Shown here: in pieces, positions 1 to 8,100 of the stretch
Numbering within the stretch: the first letter of the stretch is position 1
How the letters are laid out: every line of letters starts with the position of its first letter
Source: Bacillota bacterium
Lineage (GTDB): Bacteria > Bacillota > Sulfobacillia > JAJZYS01 > JAJYTV01
Assembly: GCA_021806845.1 (NCBI GenBank)
Contig: JAKAPV010000074.1
Location: 1-11,791 of the forward strand
Reading direction: 5' to 3'
Length of the DNA: 11,791 nt
Notes under the pieces: generated by a model
Database searches by the model: none
What the model was told of the DNA's origin: nothing
The model's input: the letters and a program-made list of their open reading frames with translations, nothing else
Program-made: the position numbers and the translations under genes

Positions 1-72
1 TGCGGACTCTTCCCCTCCTTCGTCAGTTTGCAATCTTTGCCTTGCACTGCTGGAAGCGTCGCCCTATATCCT

Positions 73-81
73 TGTTATACT
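73..81 (+). promoter_or_regulatory. Candidate extended -10 promoter
   Basis: TGTTATACT reads as an extended -10 element (TGnTATACT, one mismatch to TATAAT in the hexamer). No -35 hexamer stands at 16-18 bp upstream, which extended -10 promoters can tolerate. It lies about 20 bp before the possible TTG start of the truncated XRE gene, in a locally AT-richer stretch (60-118). On the opposite strand the same bases give TATAAC (74-79), with TTGAAC 15 bp upstream (95-100), so a leftward promoter is equally possible. Assignment is by eye only. Confidence 0.35.
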
Positions 82-101
82 CCAAAGCAGGATGGTTCAA
101 C

Positions 102-295
102 TTGCTAATTTCGGCAAATGTCAACACCGCTCGCGCCGACCTGCGGGTCGGATGTCTGTTGCGCGCCCTTCGTGAGTCGAAGGGACTGTCGCAAGCGGAT
201 CTGGCGCACCGCGTCGGATGGAGGCACCCGAGCAGCGCGTCCCGAATTGAGCGCGGCGTACGACTGCCTACACGATCCATGCTCCAGGGTCTTGG
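102..295 (+). pseudogene. Truncated XRE-family HTH regulator (N-terminal half)
   Basis: The plus-strand frame encodes a clear XRE/Cro-C1 helix-turn-helix between about 150 and 285: LRALRESKGLSQADLAHRVG, followed by SRIERGVRLPTRSML. This is the usual layout of five-helix XRE domains, with the GLSQADLA turn and an SRIERG recognition helix. Family similarity stops near 290. The open frame continues to 443, but only as the antisense of a MarR gene. The start is uncertain: a TTG at 102 has only a weak upstream AGGATGG, and the ATG at 118 is in a different frame. I see an XRE protein that has lost everything after the HTH domain, so it is probably non-functional. A naturally short regulator with a replaced tail is the alternative. 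Confidence 0.6.
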
Positions 296-526
296 GCAAT
301 CGAGAACGCCGGAGAGCGTCGCCTTGTCGAGCGCCACATGGACGGTCAGATCCACCGGACGTGTGCCGTCTCGCTCGAACAGCGAGATCAGGACGAGGAG
401 CTGCGTCGGCGTGAGCCCGTACGGCCTCAGGGTCTTCACGTAGGCCCGGGACGCCAGGCGCCATGCGCGTCCCAACTGAAGCGAGAGGCACGAATCCGGA
501 ATTGACGCCGGGTAGTTTGCATGCAA
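296..526 (-). pseudogene. Truncated MarR-family regulator (N-terminal half)
   Basis: The minus-strand frame from about 526 down to 299 encodes the first half of a MarR winged-helix domain: LGRAWRLASRAYVKTLRPYG, LTPTQLLVLISL, then ALDKATLSGVLD, which is the recognition-helix region of the family. After GVLD a MarR protein would continue with the wing and dimerisation helices. Here the frame runs on to 23 as arginine-rich sequence that is the antisense of the XRE gene. The 5' start is unresolved. TTG at 526 lies inside the palindromic operator, no in-frame ATG exists nearby, and an internal TTG at 475 lacks a ribosome binding site. It is most likely a decayed autoregulated repressor gene whose 3' half was lost at a recombination junction. 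Confidence 0.65.
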
Positions 527-535
527 ACTACCCGG
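508..535. promoter_or_regulatory. Perfect 28-bp palindrome, probable MarR operator
   Basis: The left half CCGGGTAGTTTGCA is followed immediately by its exact reverse complement, giving a 28-bp dyad without spacer. The core TAGTTTGCATGCAAACTA has the AT-rich dyad form typical of MarR-family operators. It overlaps the 5' end of the truncated MarR frame, as expected for an autorepressor. A dyad with no loop suits a protein-dimer site better than an RNA hairpin. Confidence 0.7.
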
Positions 536-552
536 TCGCCTCCTCTTGTCAA
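525..552 (-). promoter_or_regulatory. Candidate MarR promoter (TTGACA -35, -10 inside operator)
   Basis: On the minus strand a perfect TTGACA (547-552) is followed after 16 bp by TAGTTT (525-530), a weak match to TATAAT that falls inside the 28-bp palindrome. Repressor binding there would block polymerase, which fits autorepression. The predicted transcription start near 518 would lie downstream of the TTG at 526, so translation would have to begin further inside the frame. A plus-strand TTGACG (502-507) has no good -10. Confidence 0.4.
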
Positions 553-570
553 CTGGCGGCGCAGGTCAGG

Positions 571-596
571 CCTTGGAGCGGCACGCCGCGCCAAGG
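571..596 (-). terminator. Terminator-like hairpin after the NYN gene
   Basis: CCTTGG (571-576) pairs with CCAAGG (591-596). After one A/G mismatch, GCGG (578-581) pairs with CCGC (586-589) around a four-base loop. The hairpin begins 4 bp past the NYN stop codon. There is no T-tract on the minus strand after it, so it may be an mRNA 3'-end stabiliser or a weak intrinsic terminator. Confidence 0.4.
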
Positions 597-599
597 CGG

Positions 600-1472
600 C
601 TACGAAGCGATCGCGCGGATCTTTTCCGCAAGCTGTGCGAAGGGTCGGTAGTTTAGCTTGGCGCTCGCGCCCGCCGGTTCGCCTGTCTTCGCCTCGGTCT
701 CCGTCCTGAGCGAGATCTTCGAGTACGTGTACTCTTCCCCGTCAGCGGTCGTTCCCTGGGCCGGCGTCCGGACAAGGAGGCCGCTTGCAAGCGCGTCGTT
801 CAGAAGCGCCGCGATCTGCGCCTGGCCCAGCGGGAGCACTTGCCGGCGCTCGAGATGGCCCTGCAGGAACTTGAAGGTCATATAGGCGCTCTGCGACTCG
901 AGCTCGCGGATCGCATCGAGGAAAGCCTGGCGTTGCGGTTCAGGGAGATCCTGGACGCGCAGCTCCCTGGGGCACGTTTCGATGCGTGCGCACTCGACGA
1001 TCTCCTCATAGCGCACGACCGCGTCCGCGTTCGCGCAAAGGCTGGCCGAAAGCGTGGCCGACACGCCGACGACCACGACTTCACGTCCATGCTCACGCAG
1101 GTAGGTCGCCACAGGCAGTAGATCCCTGTCCCCGCTCACCAGCACGAATACCTCGATTCCCGGCCGCGTCCACATAAGGTCGATGGCGTCGATCGAAAGC
1201 CGGACATCCGCCGCGTTCGCCTTGACGGTGCCGTCCTGCAGCTTCCCCCAACTGAAGACGGGTTCGATGTTCGCTCGCCGCACGGCCGCCAGTTCGCCGT
1301 TCAGGGGGCTGCGGCTCCATTCGCCGTACGCCCGGCGGACGACGGGGCGGCAGTGCGAGGCGGCAGCCTCCGCTATGCGTTCGAGATCCGGCGACGTGCC
1401 GTAGGCGTTATGGACCGAGATCGCGATGTTCTCGAGATCGACCAGTACCGCTCCGTCCCTGCGCTGAGACAT
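600..1472 (-). CDS. NYN-domain (PIN-like) putative RNase with C-terminal winged-helix-like segment
   Basis: This is a 290-residue protein. Residues 6 to about 155 form a NYN/LabA-type domain of the PIN-like nuclease fold: VDLEN (D12), KANAADVRLSIDAID (D89, D95) and LVSGDRDLLPV (S113, D115, D117). All the acidic residues expected for metal binding are present, so a metal-dependent RNase activity is likely from the family. Residues about 175-250 (QRQAFLDAIRELE ... YTYSKISL) look like an OST-HTH/LOTUS-type winged helix often paired with bacterial NYN domains, where it is thought to bind RNA. That assignment is less certain. The ATG is supported by GGGAGGG 6 bp upstream. It is the last gene of the CHAT cluster, 72 bp after the second CHAT gene with no evident promoter between them. 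No signal peptide or membrane segment is seen, so it is probably cytoplasmic. Confidence 0.85.
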   Translation of the reverse strand: MSQRRDGAVLVDLENIAISVHNAYGTSPDLERIAEAAASHCRPVVRRAYGEWSRSPLNGELAAVRRANIEPVFSWGKLQDGTVKANAADVRLSIDAIDLMWTRPGIEVFVLVSGDRDLLPVATYLREHGREVVVVGVSATLSASLCANADAVVRYEEIVECARIETCPRELRVQDLPEPQRQAFLDAIRELESQSAYMTFKFLQGHLERRQVLPLGQAQIAALLNDALASGLLVRTPAQGTTADGEEYTYSKISLRTETEAKTGEPAGASAKLNYRPFAQLAEKIRAIAS

Positions 1473-1544
1473 TGGAATCCCTCCCGTGCGTCCGGCCCCT
1501 TGCTGGAGCCTCTACCGACATAAGCCGCACAAAAGGGGCGAGCG

Positions 1545-4500
1545 TTACATCCGGGGGGCCGCAGCCCGACTCGGCAGGGGCTGACCGATGAGGACGGGGG
1601 CACCCCAGTGCGCGGCGAGCATGGGCTGCGTGAACTGCTCCCGCTGCCCAGGGGTGATGTTGGCGATGATGCGGTACACCGCGTCGTAGTCGGTCAGCGC
1701 GGCGCGCGCCGAGCCGTACTCGTCCGTCTCGGCGGAGCTCGCCTCGCGCGCGGCCGCCCACAGCCGAGAAAAGCCGTCGGCGTCCCCGCCTCGAAGGCAG
1801 AGCACGGCCGACACCGCCAGCACGAGCGCGTCCGCCCCCGAAGCGCGGGGCCTTTGCGAGAGCCAGCGCCCGGCATGCGCCCATCCACCGTCGCGCAGCT
1901 CGAGCGCGGCCTGGCGCAGACAGCTTGCCTTCGAGCGGAGGGGGGCCAGGGCTGCGAGTTCTCGCAGGCGCTCTCCCACGAAGCAGGCCGCCATGTCGTC
2001 GAGCGGCCAAAGCGTCGTGGTGAGACTGCGCAGGCCCGCGGCCAGGAACGCACGCGTCAGCCCTTGCAGGTGGTCCCCTTCGGCGACCTCCTCGTAGTGG
2101 GCTGCGCATGTTCCCAGTTGCCCGTGTTCCGCCGCCGGCCTCCCGCGCATCTGCCGAAGCAGTTCGAGCGCCGAGACCCAGCCGGGGGCGCTCCCTGTCC
2201 ACAGGAGCACGCGGCTGGCCGCGCCCGAGGACGGGTCCGCCTCCGCGTGCGTCGCAAGCGCAATGCCCTGCCATGCCCCACGCAGCCTCTCCGCCGTCGC
2301 CGATTCCCTAAGCGCTACCTTCCATCCGGAAGCGGCCGCCAGCGCGGCCTCCGCGAAGCTTCCCGGCAGCGAGGGGTCCGGGGCGAGCAGGATCGGCGCG
2401 TCGGTGCCTTCCGGGCGCCGCGCCGTGCAGTAGACGAGCGTGTCGGCAGTAGGGAGATAGCTGATCGCGAACGCATCCCAGAGGATGCCTCCTCTCCACG
2501 GCAGGAGGTGCAGCGGCCAACGGTGCAGCGGTCCCGTGGGGACGATCAGCAGCTGCCCCACTTCCTGCGACGCGGACGCAGGGTCGGACGGTCCCAGGAG
2601 GTGGTCGAGGGCCTCCGTCATGTACCTGGCCATCTCGTCCAGGAGCGGGACAAGCGCACTTGCCTCTTCCATCGCGGCGCCTTGCTGCATCGCTTCATCC
2701 AACGCACGGGTCCAATCCGTCAGCGTCTCAAGATCGAGCGGGCACGCGACGGTGCGCAACCCCTTCCGATCGATGGCGAAGATGGCCGTATGTCCCTCGA
2801 GCGGGTAGAACTCGAGCAGGACGCCGCCAGGCGGCAACGACGCCATGACATCCGCCACCGGGAGCGCCTTCGCCGCGGTGAGGCTCGCCAGTTCCGGATC
2901 AAGCGTCTCGAGTTCCTCCACGGCGGTGCGGTAGGCTGCGCGCAGTTGGCGCCAGCGGCGCATCGCCGACGGGCGGGGGACGTCAGCATCCCAGGACGGC
3001 TCCTCCTCCTCCCGTGCGATCCGTTCGAGCTGCGCACCGAGGTCTTCGATGCGCCGCAGCGCGTCGAGGACCGGCCTCGTCGGAGCGAGCGCCGTCCGCT
3101 CCGACGCGAGGATGGCGGAGAAGAGGCGCCCCTTCCCCTGCTCGGCGGCATACCAGGCGCTCTCGCGCAGCCGTGCCGCTCCTTCTGCGTCTCCCTTCTC
3201 GGTATGCTTCTGCACGAGCCCGAGGCGGCAGCGCACCGCGAGGTGGTAGATGCGTTCCCTGTGACGCAGATAGTCGAGCGCCGCACGCTCTCCCATCTGT
3301 CGCCCGAGCTCGGTCTCCTGCTGCTCGAGAAGAAGCGAAAGCTGTTCCTCGGCGCCCTCCCAGTCGTCCTCCATCCCGCGGAACATCAGCATCAAGGCGA
3401 GCTGGTAGCGCAGGCGGATCAGGAAGGAGGGCAGAACCTGGCCTGCCCGTATCAACGCCTCCTGTGCATGAACGGCCTTGCGGGCCGCATCGACCCCCTG
3501 CGACAGGAACTCGCGCTCGCGCGTCAGCAGAAACGCGTAGCGGAGGGCGGTTGTCAGGTTGTGCAGGATCTCCGGGACCCTGGCATGCCCCTCTGGCGTC
3601 AGTCGCAGGGCATCCTCCGCAGCCCCGATCGCCTCCTGCAGTAGGGCGGGATCGCGCAGGTCGGGGTAACACGCGAGGAGCCCCGCGCACAACGTGTCCA
3701 GGACCGTCGGGCGGCGAGGGTCGGCCGCATCCGCTTGTGCGACGGCCTCGCGCAGGCTGGCGAGCATCTGCTCGAGATCCTCGGCGTCCCGCGTTCTTTC
3801 GTAGCGGTACGCAAGGGCTGCCCCGAGACTTGCAAGGAGCGTTGCATGGTGCGGCCCACCTCCTCCCTCCCGGACGGCTCTCCGGTAGAGGTCTACGGCC
3901 TCCTCCAGTGCCTGCGCATCCCCCGTGCACTCGTAAAGGCGCTTGAGGCCGCTCGCGAGATTGTTCAGGATATCCGCCCGCCGCGCGCTGCCCTTGCTGA
4001 GATCCACGGCCCGGCGGTAGGCGGCCAGAGCCTCCGCAAGATGTTCACGCTGCCCATCCGTCTCGTAGGCGACTACGAGCGCATTGCCGAGATCGGACAG
4101 CGATGCGGCGTTTCCGGAAGGGTCATCCTCGGAAAGATGCCCCACTGCTTCCCGGTGCAGCGCGATTGCCCGCTCCAGGTCATCGCGGTTTTGCCTCGCG
4201 GCAAAGCGCTCCAGAAGCCCGGCGCCGAGGTTCGTCAGCCAAGACGTGCGCCGCGCGTCGCCCTCGGGGGCACGATGCAGGGCCTCACGCCACGTCGAGA
4301 TCGCATCGTCAAGCAGCTTTTCCTTTCCGGTGGCATCGAAGCGCTCGAAGAGCAGTTTTCCGAGGTCGCCCAGGTACGTGAGGCTGCGCGCGTCGGCATT
4401 GTCCGAGAGGACGACGGCCCTTTGCAAACAGGCGATGGCCTCCTCAAGGGACGTGGGATCGCCGGTTGCCCTGAGACGTGCGCGCTGGGCAAGGCTCAGA

Positions 4501-5162
4501 TTGTAGAGCACGCCCGGCCAGTCGAATCCGGGGAACGACGCCGCGGAGCGAAGCGCCTCCAGGTACGCGTAGATGGCATCATCGATGACCTGCAGTTCGC
4601 CCGTCAGAGCGAACTGCTGCTGCAGGCAGTTGCCCAAGCTGTCGAGGATCGAGGGACGGTCCTCGTGGTCTTCAGGCATGCCCCCTAGCGCCTCGAGAAA
4701 GCAGTCGATGGCCTCCGCGAGCGCGTCCTCATCGAGCGAGTCCCTGTAACGGTCCCATTGCGCATGCCCCAGGCTGCCCAGCATGATCGCGCGCTGCGGG
4801 TGGTCGCCTCCGGCGGCCTTGAGCGCCAACCGTTCCGCGGTGATCGCAGAAGTCAGCGTCGCGGGATCGCTGTCGGACCTGAAGCGGAAGCGAAGGGCGA
4901 GCGAAAGGTTGTGCAGTCGTCCCGCCGCGCCGGGATGCCCGTCCGGCGTACGGCGGACGGCCTCCTCGGCGCACGTCAACGCCTCATCCGCGGCGCCCTG
5001 GTCTCCCGTGCGACCGTACCAGTCAAGAAGCGCCGCAGCGAGGTTGCTGAGGCCTGCCGGACGGTCGGGGTGACCCGCTGGCAGGGAGTACGCCACCATG
5101 CGAAATGTCTCCACCGTATCGGCCAGGGCCTTCAGGCTTCCATCGTCGTGCCGCTCTGCCAT
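1545..5162 (-). CDS. TPR-CHAT protein 2 (putative caspase-like protease)
   Basis: This protein has 1205 residues. From residue 30 to about 575 it is a helical solenoid of 12 TPR-like units, with LxxL positions at about 41, 86, 131, 176, 222, 267, 312, 358, 402, 446, 491 and 536 (spacing 44-46). A helical linker (580-770) contains a WYAAEQGKGRLFSAILA block shared with its upstream paralogue. The CHAT domain (about 770-1200) has LLEFYPL, IVPTGPLHRWPLHLLPW, the candidate catalytic ATHAEAD (H972) and GTCAAHYEE (C1019), DHLQGLTRAFLAAGLRSLTTTLWPLDD in two parts, and a closing HWGAPVLIG. CHAT domains are caspase-related cysteine peptidases, and the TPRs usually sense a ligand or partner. The start at 5162 is chosen because GGAGGAG lies 8 bp upstream and overlaps the TGA of the preceding gene (5168-5170). 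The open frame extends to 5615, but that part is shadow of the preceding gene. The substrate is unknown. Confidence 0.87.
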   Translation of the reverse strand: MAERHDDGSLKALADTVETFRMVAYSLPAGHPDRPAGLSNLAAALLDWYGRTGDQGAADEALTCAEEAVRRTPDGHPGAAGRLHNLSLALRFRFRSDSDPATLTSAITAERLALKAAGGDHPQRAIMLGSLGHAQWDRYRDSLDEDALAEAIDCFLEALGGMPEDHEDRPSILDSLGNCLQQQFALTGELQVIDDAIYAYLEALRSAASFPGFDWPGVLYNLSLAQRARLRATGDPTSLEEAIACLQRAVVLSDNADARSLTYLGDLGKLLFERFDATGKEKLLDDAISTWREALHRAPEGDARRTSWLTNLGAGLLERFAARQNRDDLERAIALHREAVGHLSEDDPSGNAASLSDLGNALVVAYETDGQREHLAEALAAYRRAVDLSKGSARRADILNNLASGLKRLYECTGDAQALEEAVDLYRRAVREGGGGPHHATLLASLGAALAYRYERTRDAEDLEQMLASLREAVAQADAADPRRPTVLDTLCAGLLACYPDLRDPALLQEAIGAAEDALRLTPEGHARVPEILHNLTTALRYAFLLTREREFLSQGVDAARKAVHAQEALIRAGQVLPSFLIRLRYQLALMLMFRGMEDDWEGAEEQLSLLLEQQETELGRQMGERAALDYLRHRERIYHLAVRCRLGLVQKHTEKGDAEGAARLRESAWYAAEQGKGRLFSAILASERTALAPTRPVLDALRRIEDLGAQLERIAREEEEPSWDADVPRPSAMRRWRQLRAAYRTAVEELETLDPELASLTAAKALPVADVMASLPPGGVLLEFYPLEGHTAIFAIDRKGLRTVACPLDLETLTDWTRALDEAMQQGAAMEEASALVPLLDEMARYMTEALDHLLGPSDPASASQEVGQLLIVPTGPLHRWPLHLLPWRGGILWDAFAISYLPTADTLVYCTARRPEGTDAPILLAPDPSLPGSFAEAALAAASGWKVALRESATAERLRGAWQGIALATHAEADPSSGAASRVLLWTGSAPGWVSALELLRQMRGRPAAEHGQLGTCAAHYEEVAEGDHLQGLTRAFLAAGLRSLTTTLWPLDDMAACFVGERLRELAALAPLRSKASCLRQAALELRDGGWAHAGRWLSQRPRASGADALVLAVSAVLCLRGGDADGFSRLWAAAREASSAETDEYGSARAALTDYDAVYRIIANITPGQREQFTQPMLAAHWGAPVLIGQPLPSRAAAPRM

Positions 5163-5167
5163 CTCGA

Positions 5168-8100
5168 TCACTCCTCCGCAACCGTCCTGCGCGCGAGAGG
5201 CATGGGCTGGCCGACCAATACCGTCGCCGCCCAGTGCAGCCTGTACAGGGGCACCCGCCACTGCGCCCAGTGCTGCGGCGAAAGGCTCGCAGAGAGGCGG
5301 CGAAGGGCACCGTAGTCCGCTAGCGCCCTCCGCGCCTCGCTGTACACCCCCGCCTCCGCCGGGGGCTTCCCTGAAGCGGCTTCGTCCCAGAGGCGCACGA
5401 ATGCGTCCAAATCCCCTCCGCGCAGGCAAAGCACAGCGGCGACCTCGAGCACGAGTTCCTCGCCGGCGCGCTCGCGGGGCTGCTGCACCAGCCAGTTGCC
5501 CGCAGCGGCCCAGCCGCCGTCGCGCAATTCCAGTGCAGCCTGACGCATGCAGCTCGCCTTCGACCGGGCGGGGTCGTCGGCGTAGAGCCGACGCAGCCGT
5601 GCGCCGAGCCAACACGCCGCCAGGTCGTCGATCGGCCAGAGTGTGGTCGTCAGACTGCGTAGCCCCGCCGCGAGGAATGTGCGCGTGAGTCCTTGGAGGT
5701 GGTCGCCGGGTCGCACGGATTCGACGTGGGCAGCGCAGCCGCCGACCTGTGCGTGCTCCGCCGAGGCATGCCCCCGCATCGCCTGGAGGAGTTCGAGGGC
5801 GGACACCCAGCCGGGGCCTTCACCCGTCCACATGCGCAGTCGGCTCGCAAGGCCCTCGTCCCTGTCCGGCACCACGTGCGTGGCGAGCGTGAGGCCCCGA
5901 AAGGAGCCGGATAGGCGATGCGGCGTCGCCTGCTCCCTGAGTGCCGTCTCCCAGCCAAGGGGCACCGCCAGCGCAGCCTCGGCGAAGCTGCCGGGCAGCG
6001 AGGGATCCGGCGCGAGAAGGAGGGGTGGGCTGACGCCGGCGGGCACCCGCTCCGTACAGTAGGCCAGGGTGTCCGCCGTCGGGAGATAGCTGACCGCGAA
6101 AGCTTCCCAGAGGATCCCGTCGCGCCACGGCAGGAGGTGCAGCGGCCAGCGGTGCAGTGGGCCCGTTGGGACGACGAGGAGATGCCGCGCTTCCTCCGAC
6201 GCGCCCTTGGGGTCATGCGCTCCCAGAAGCTGCGACAGCACCGGTTCCAGGACGGCGGCCATGCGCGACATCAGTTCGGAGAGCGCCTCTTCCGCGTCCC
6301 GCGACGGGGTGGGGCGCTGCGTCGCGGCATCGAGTTCCCGGGTCCATCGAAGGAGGGTGCTGCCCTCAAGTGGACTCGACGCGCACCGCAGGTCCCTGCC
6401 GTCCAGCGCGAAGATTGCGATGCTGTCCTCCAGAGGATAGAGTTCGACGAGCGTCGCGCCCGAGGGGATGGCGGCCTGCACGTCGGCCAGGGAGCGGGGC
6501 TTGGCCGCGATCAGGCCCGCGAGTTCGGGGTCTCTCGCCTCCATCTGCGCGAGGGCATGGCGATACTCCGCATATACCTCGCGCCACCGCGCCGTCCCCA
6601 GCTGTGCGACGGTCCTGCTCGTCACGCCGTCGGGAGCGTCGAACTCCCGCTCGATCCGGGCGAGTTCGTCCCTAATCTCCTCGATCCGCCGGACGATTTC
6701 CGACGTCTCAGGCGTCGCCGCCGGCAGCGTGCGCTGTGCCGCCAAGATGGCTGCGAACAGGCGACCCTTCCCCTGTTCGGCCGCCTCCCAGGCCTGCTCG
6801 CGCAGGAGCTGCGCCCGCACCGCATCGCCTTGCTCCTGACTGCGCTGCGCAAGGCCCAGCCGGCAACGCACGGCCCGACGGTATGTGCTCTCCTTGCGTC
6901 GGAGGTAGTCCAAGATCGCTCGCTCGCCCGACTGGCGCCCAAGTTCCGACTCCTGAAGTTCGAGCGCCCGTGAGATCGCCTCGTTCGCCTCGGCCCAGTC
7001 CCTCTCTCCGTCACGCCGCATGAGCACCCTGGCCAGCGAGGACTGCAGGCGCCTCAGCACTGGGGGCGGCAGTTCGCCGGCCGATGCGAATTCCTGCGCG
7101 CCCAAGGCGGCTGCCCTGCGCCACGTGATGGCCGCGTCGAGCGCCGCAGGATCCACGGTGGCGTCGTACCGTTCCTCCAGCGCGGCGGCGAGTCCGCTTC
7201 GACGAAGTGGGCCGCTTGGGTGCCCCCTCGGCGTGAGGTCGACCGCCTCTTGCCGCATGTCGATCACGGTCTCCAGCACCTCGGGGTCGCCGGACGCCCG
7301 ATACAGGGCAAGCAGTCCTCCCGCGAGATTGTTGAGTCGGCCGGGTCTATCCGGACGTCCCGGCGGCGTGAGCTCGACGGCTGCCCGCTTGTGCGCGATC
7401 GCTTCCTCCAGCGCCTCCCGCTCGCCCGTCCGCCTGTACCACTCCTGCAGCGCCGTTCCGAGGTTGTTCAGGCATGCGGCCCGATCGGGGCTGCCCTCCG
7501 GGGAGAGGTCGACGGCCTTCCGCTTGCACGCGATCGCTTCTTCGAGCGCAGGTTTCTCCCTCGTGAGCACGTACCATGCCTGCAGCGTGTTCCCGAGGTT
7601 CGAAAGCGTCCTGTGACGGCCCGCGTCGGTCTTGGTCTTGTGCCTGAGGGCCGCCCGGTTGCATTCGATGGACTCTTCGAGCGCCGCCCGCTCCCCTGTC
7701 CGCTGAAAGCGTGCGTGCAGCGCAGCGCCGAGGTTCATGAGGTAGACGTCGAGATCTGGGAGTTCCGGGGGTGCCAGACGCAAGGCCTCGCGTCTGCACT
7801 CGACCGCCTCCTCGAGGTCCGCGAACCTACCGGTCAGCATAAAGCGCATGTGCAGGCCGTTTCCGAGGCCGGTGAGACTCTTGCGACGTTCCGTCGGCGC
7901 GTTGCGCGCGAGCTGCAGCGACGCGCGGCTTCGCCCGATGGCCTCGTCCACCGCGAAGGCGTCGCCCGTCCGCTCGTAGAGCGTACGCAGCGCTTTTGCC
8001 AGACTGCGCAGCCGACGCGGCAGCTTCGGATCCGTCCGAGGCGTCCGGGCGACCGCCTCACGCTTTCGCAAGATCGCCTCCTCCAACTGCGGTAGGTCGC

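Noticed and set aside
42..443. Intact 133-codon XRE protein
   Set aside because: Everything after about position 290 is the antisense of the MarR fragment and does not look like a genuine XRE C-terminus.
1608..3644. Long plus-strand open frame of 678 codons opposite the second CHAT gene
   Set aside because: It is R/A/G/P-rich with no domain, and lies antisense to a gene with clear TPR and CHAT motifs. Long shadow frames are expected at this GC content.
5163..5615. N-terminal extension of the second CHAT frame
   Set aside because: It overlaps the coding end of the first CHAT gene and has low-complexity composition, while the ATG at 5162 has an excellent ribosome binding site.
5918..6973. Plus-strand open frame of 351 codons
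   Set aside because: Antisense shadow of the first CHAT gene, with no recognisable motif.
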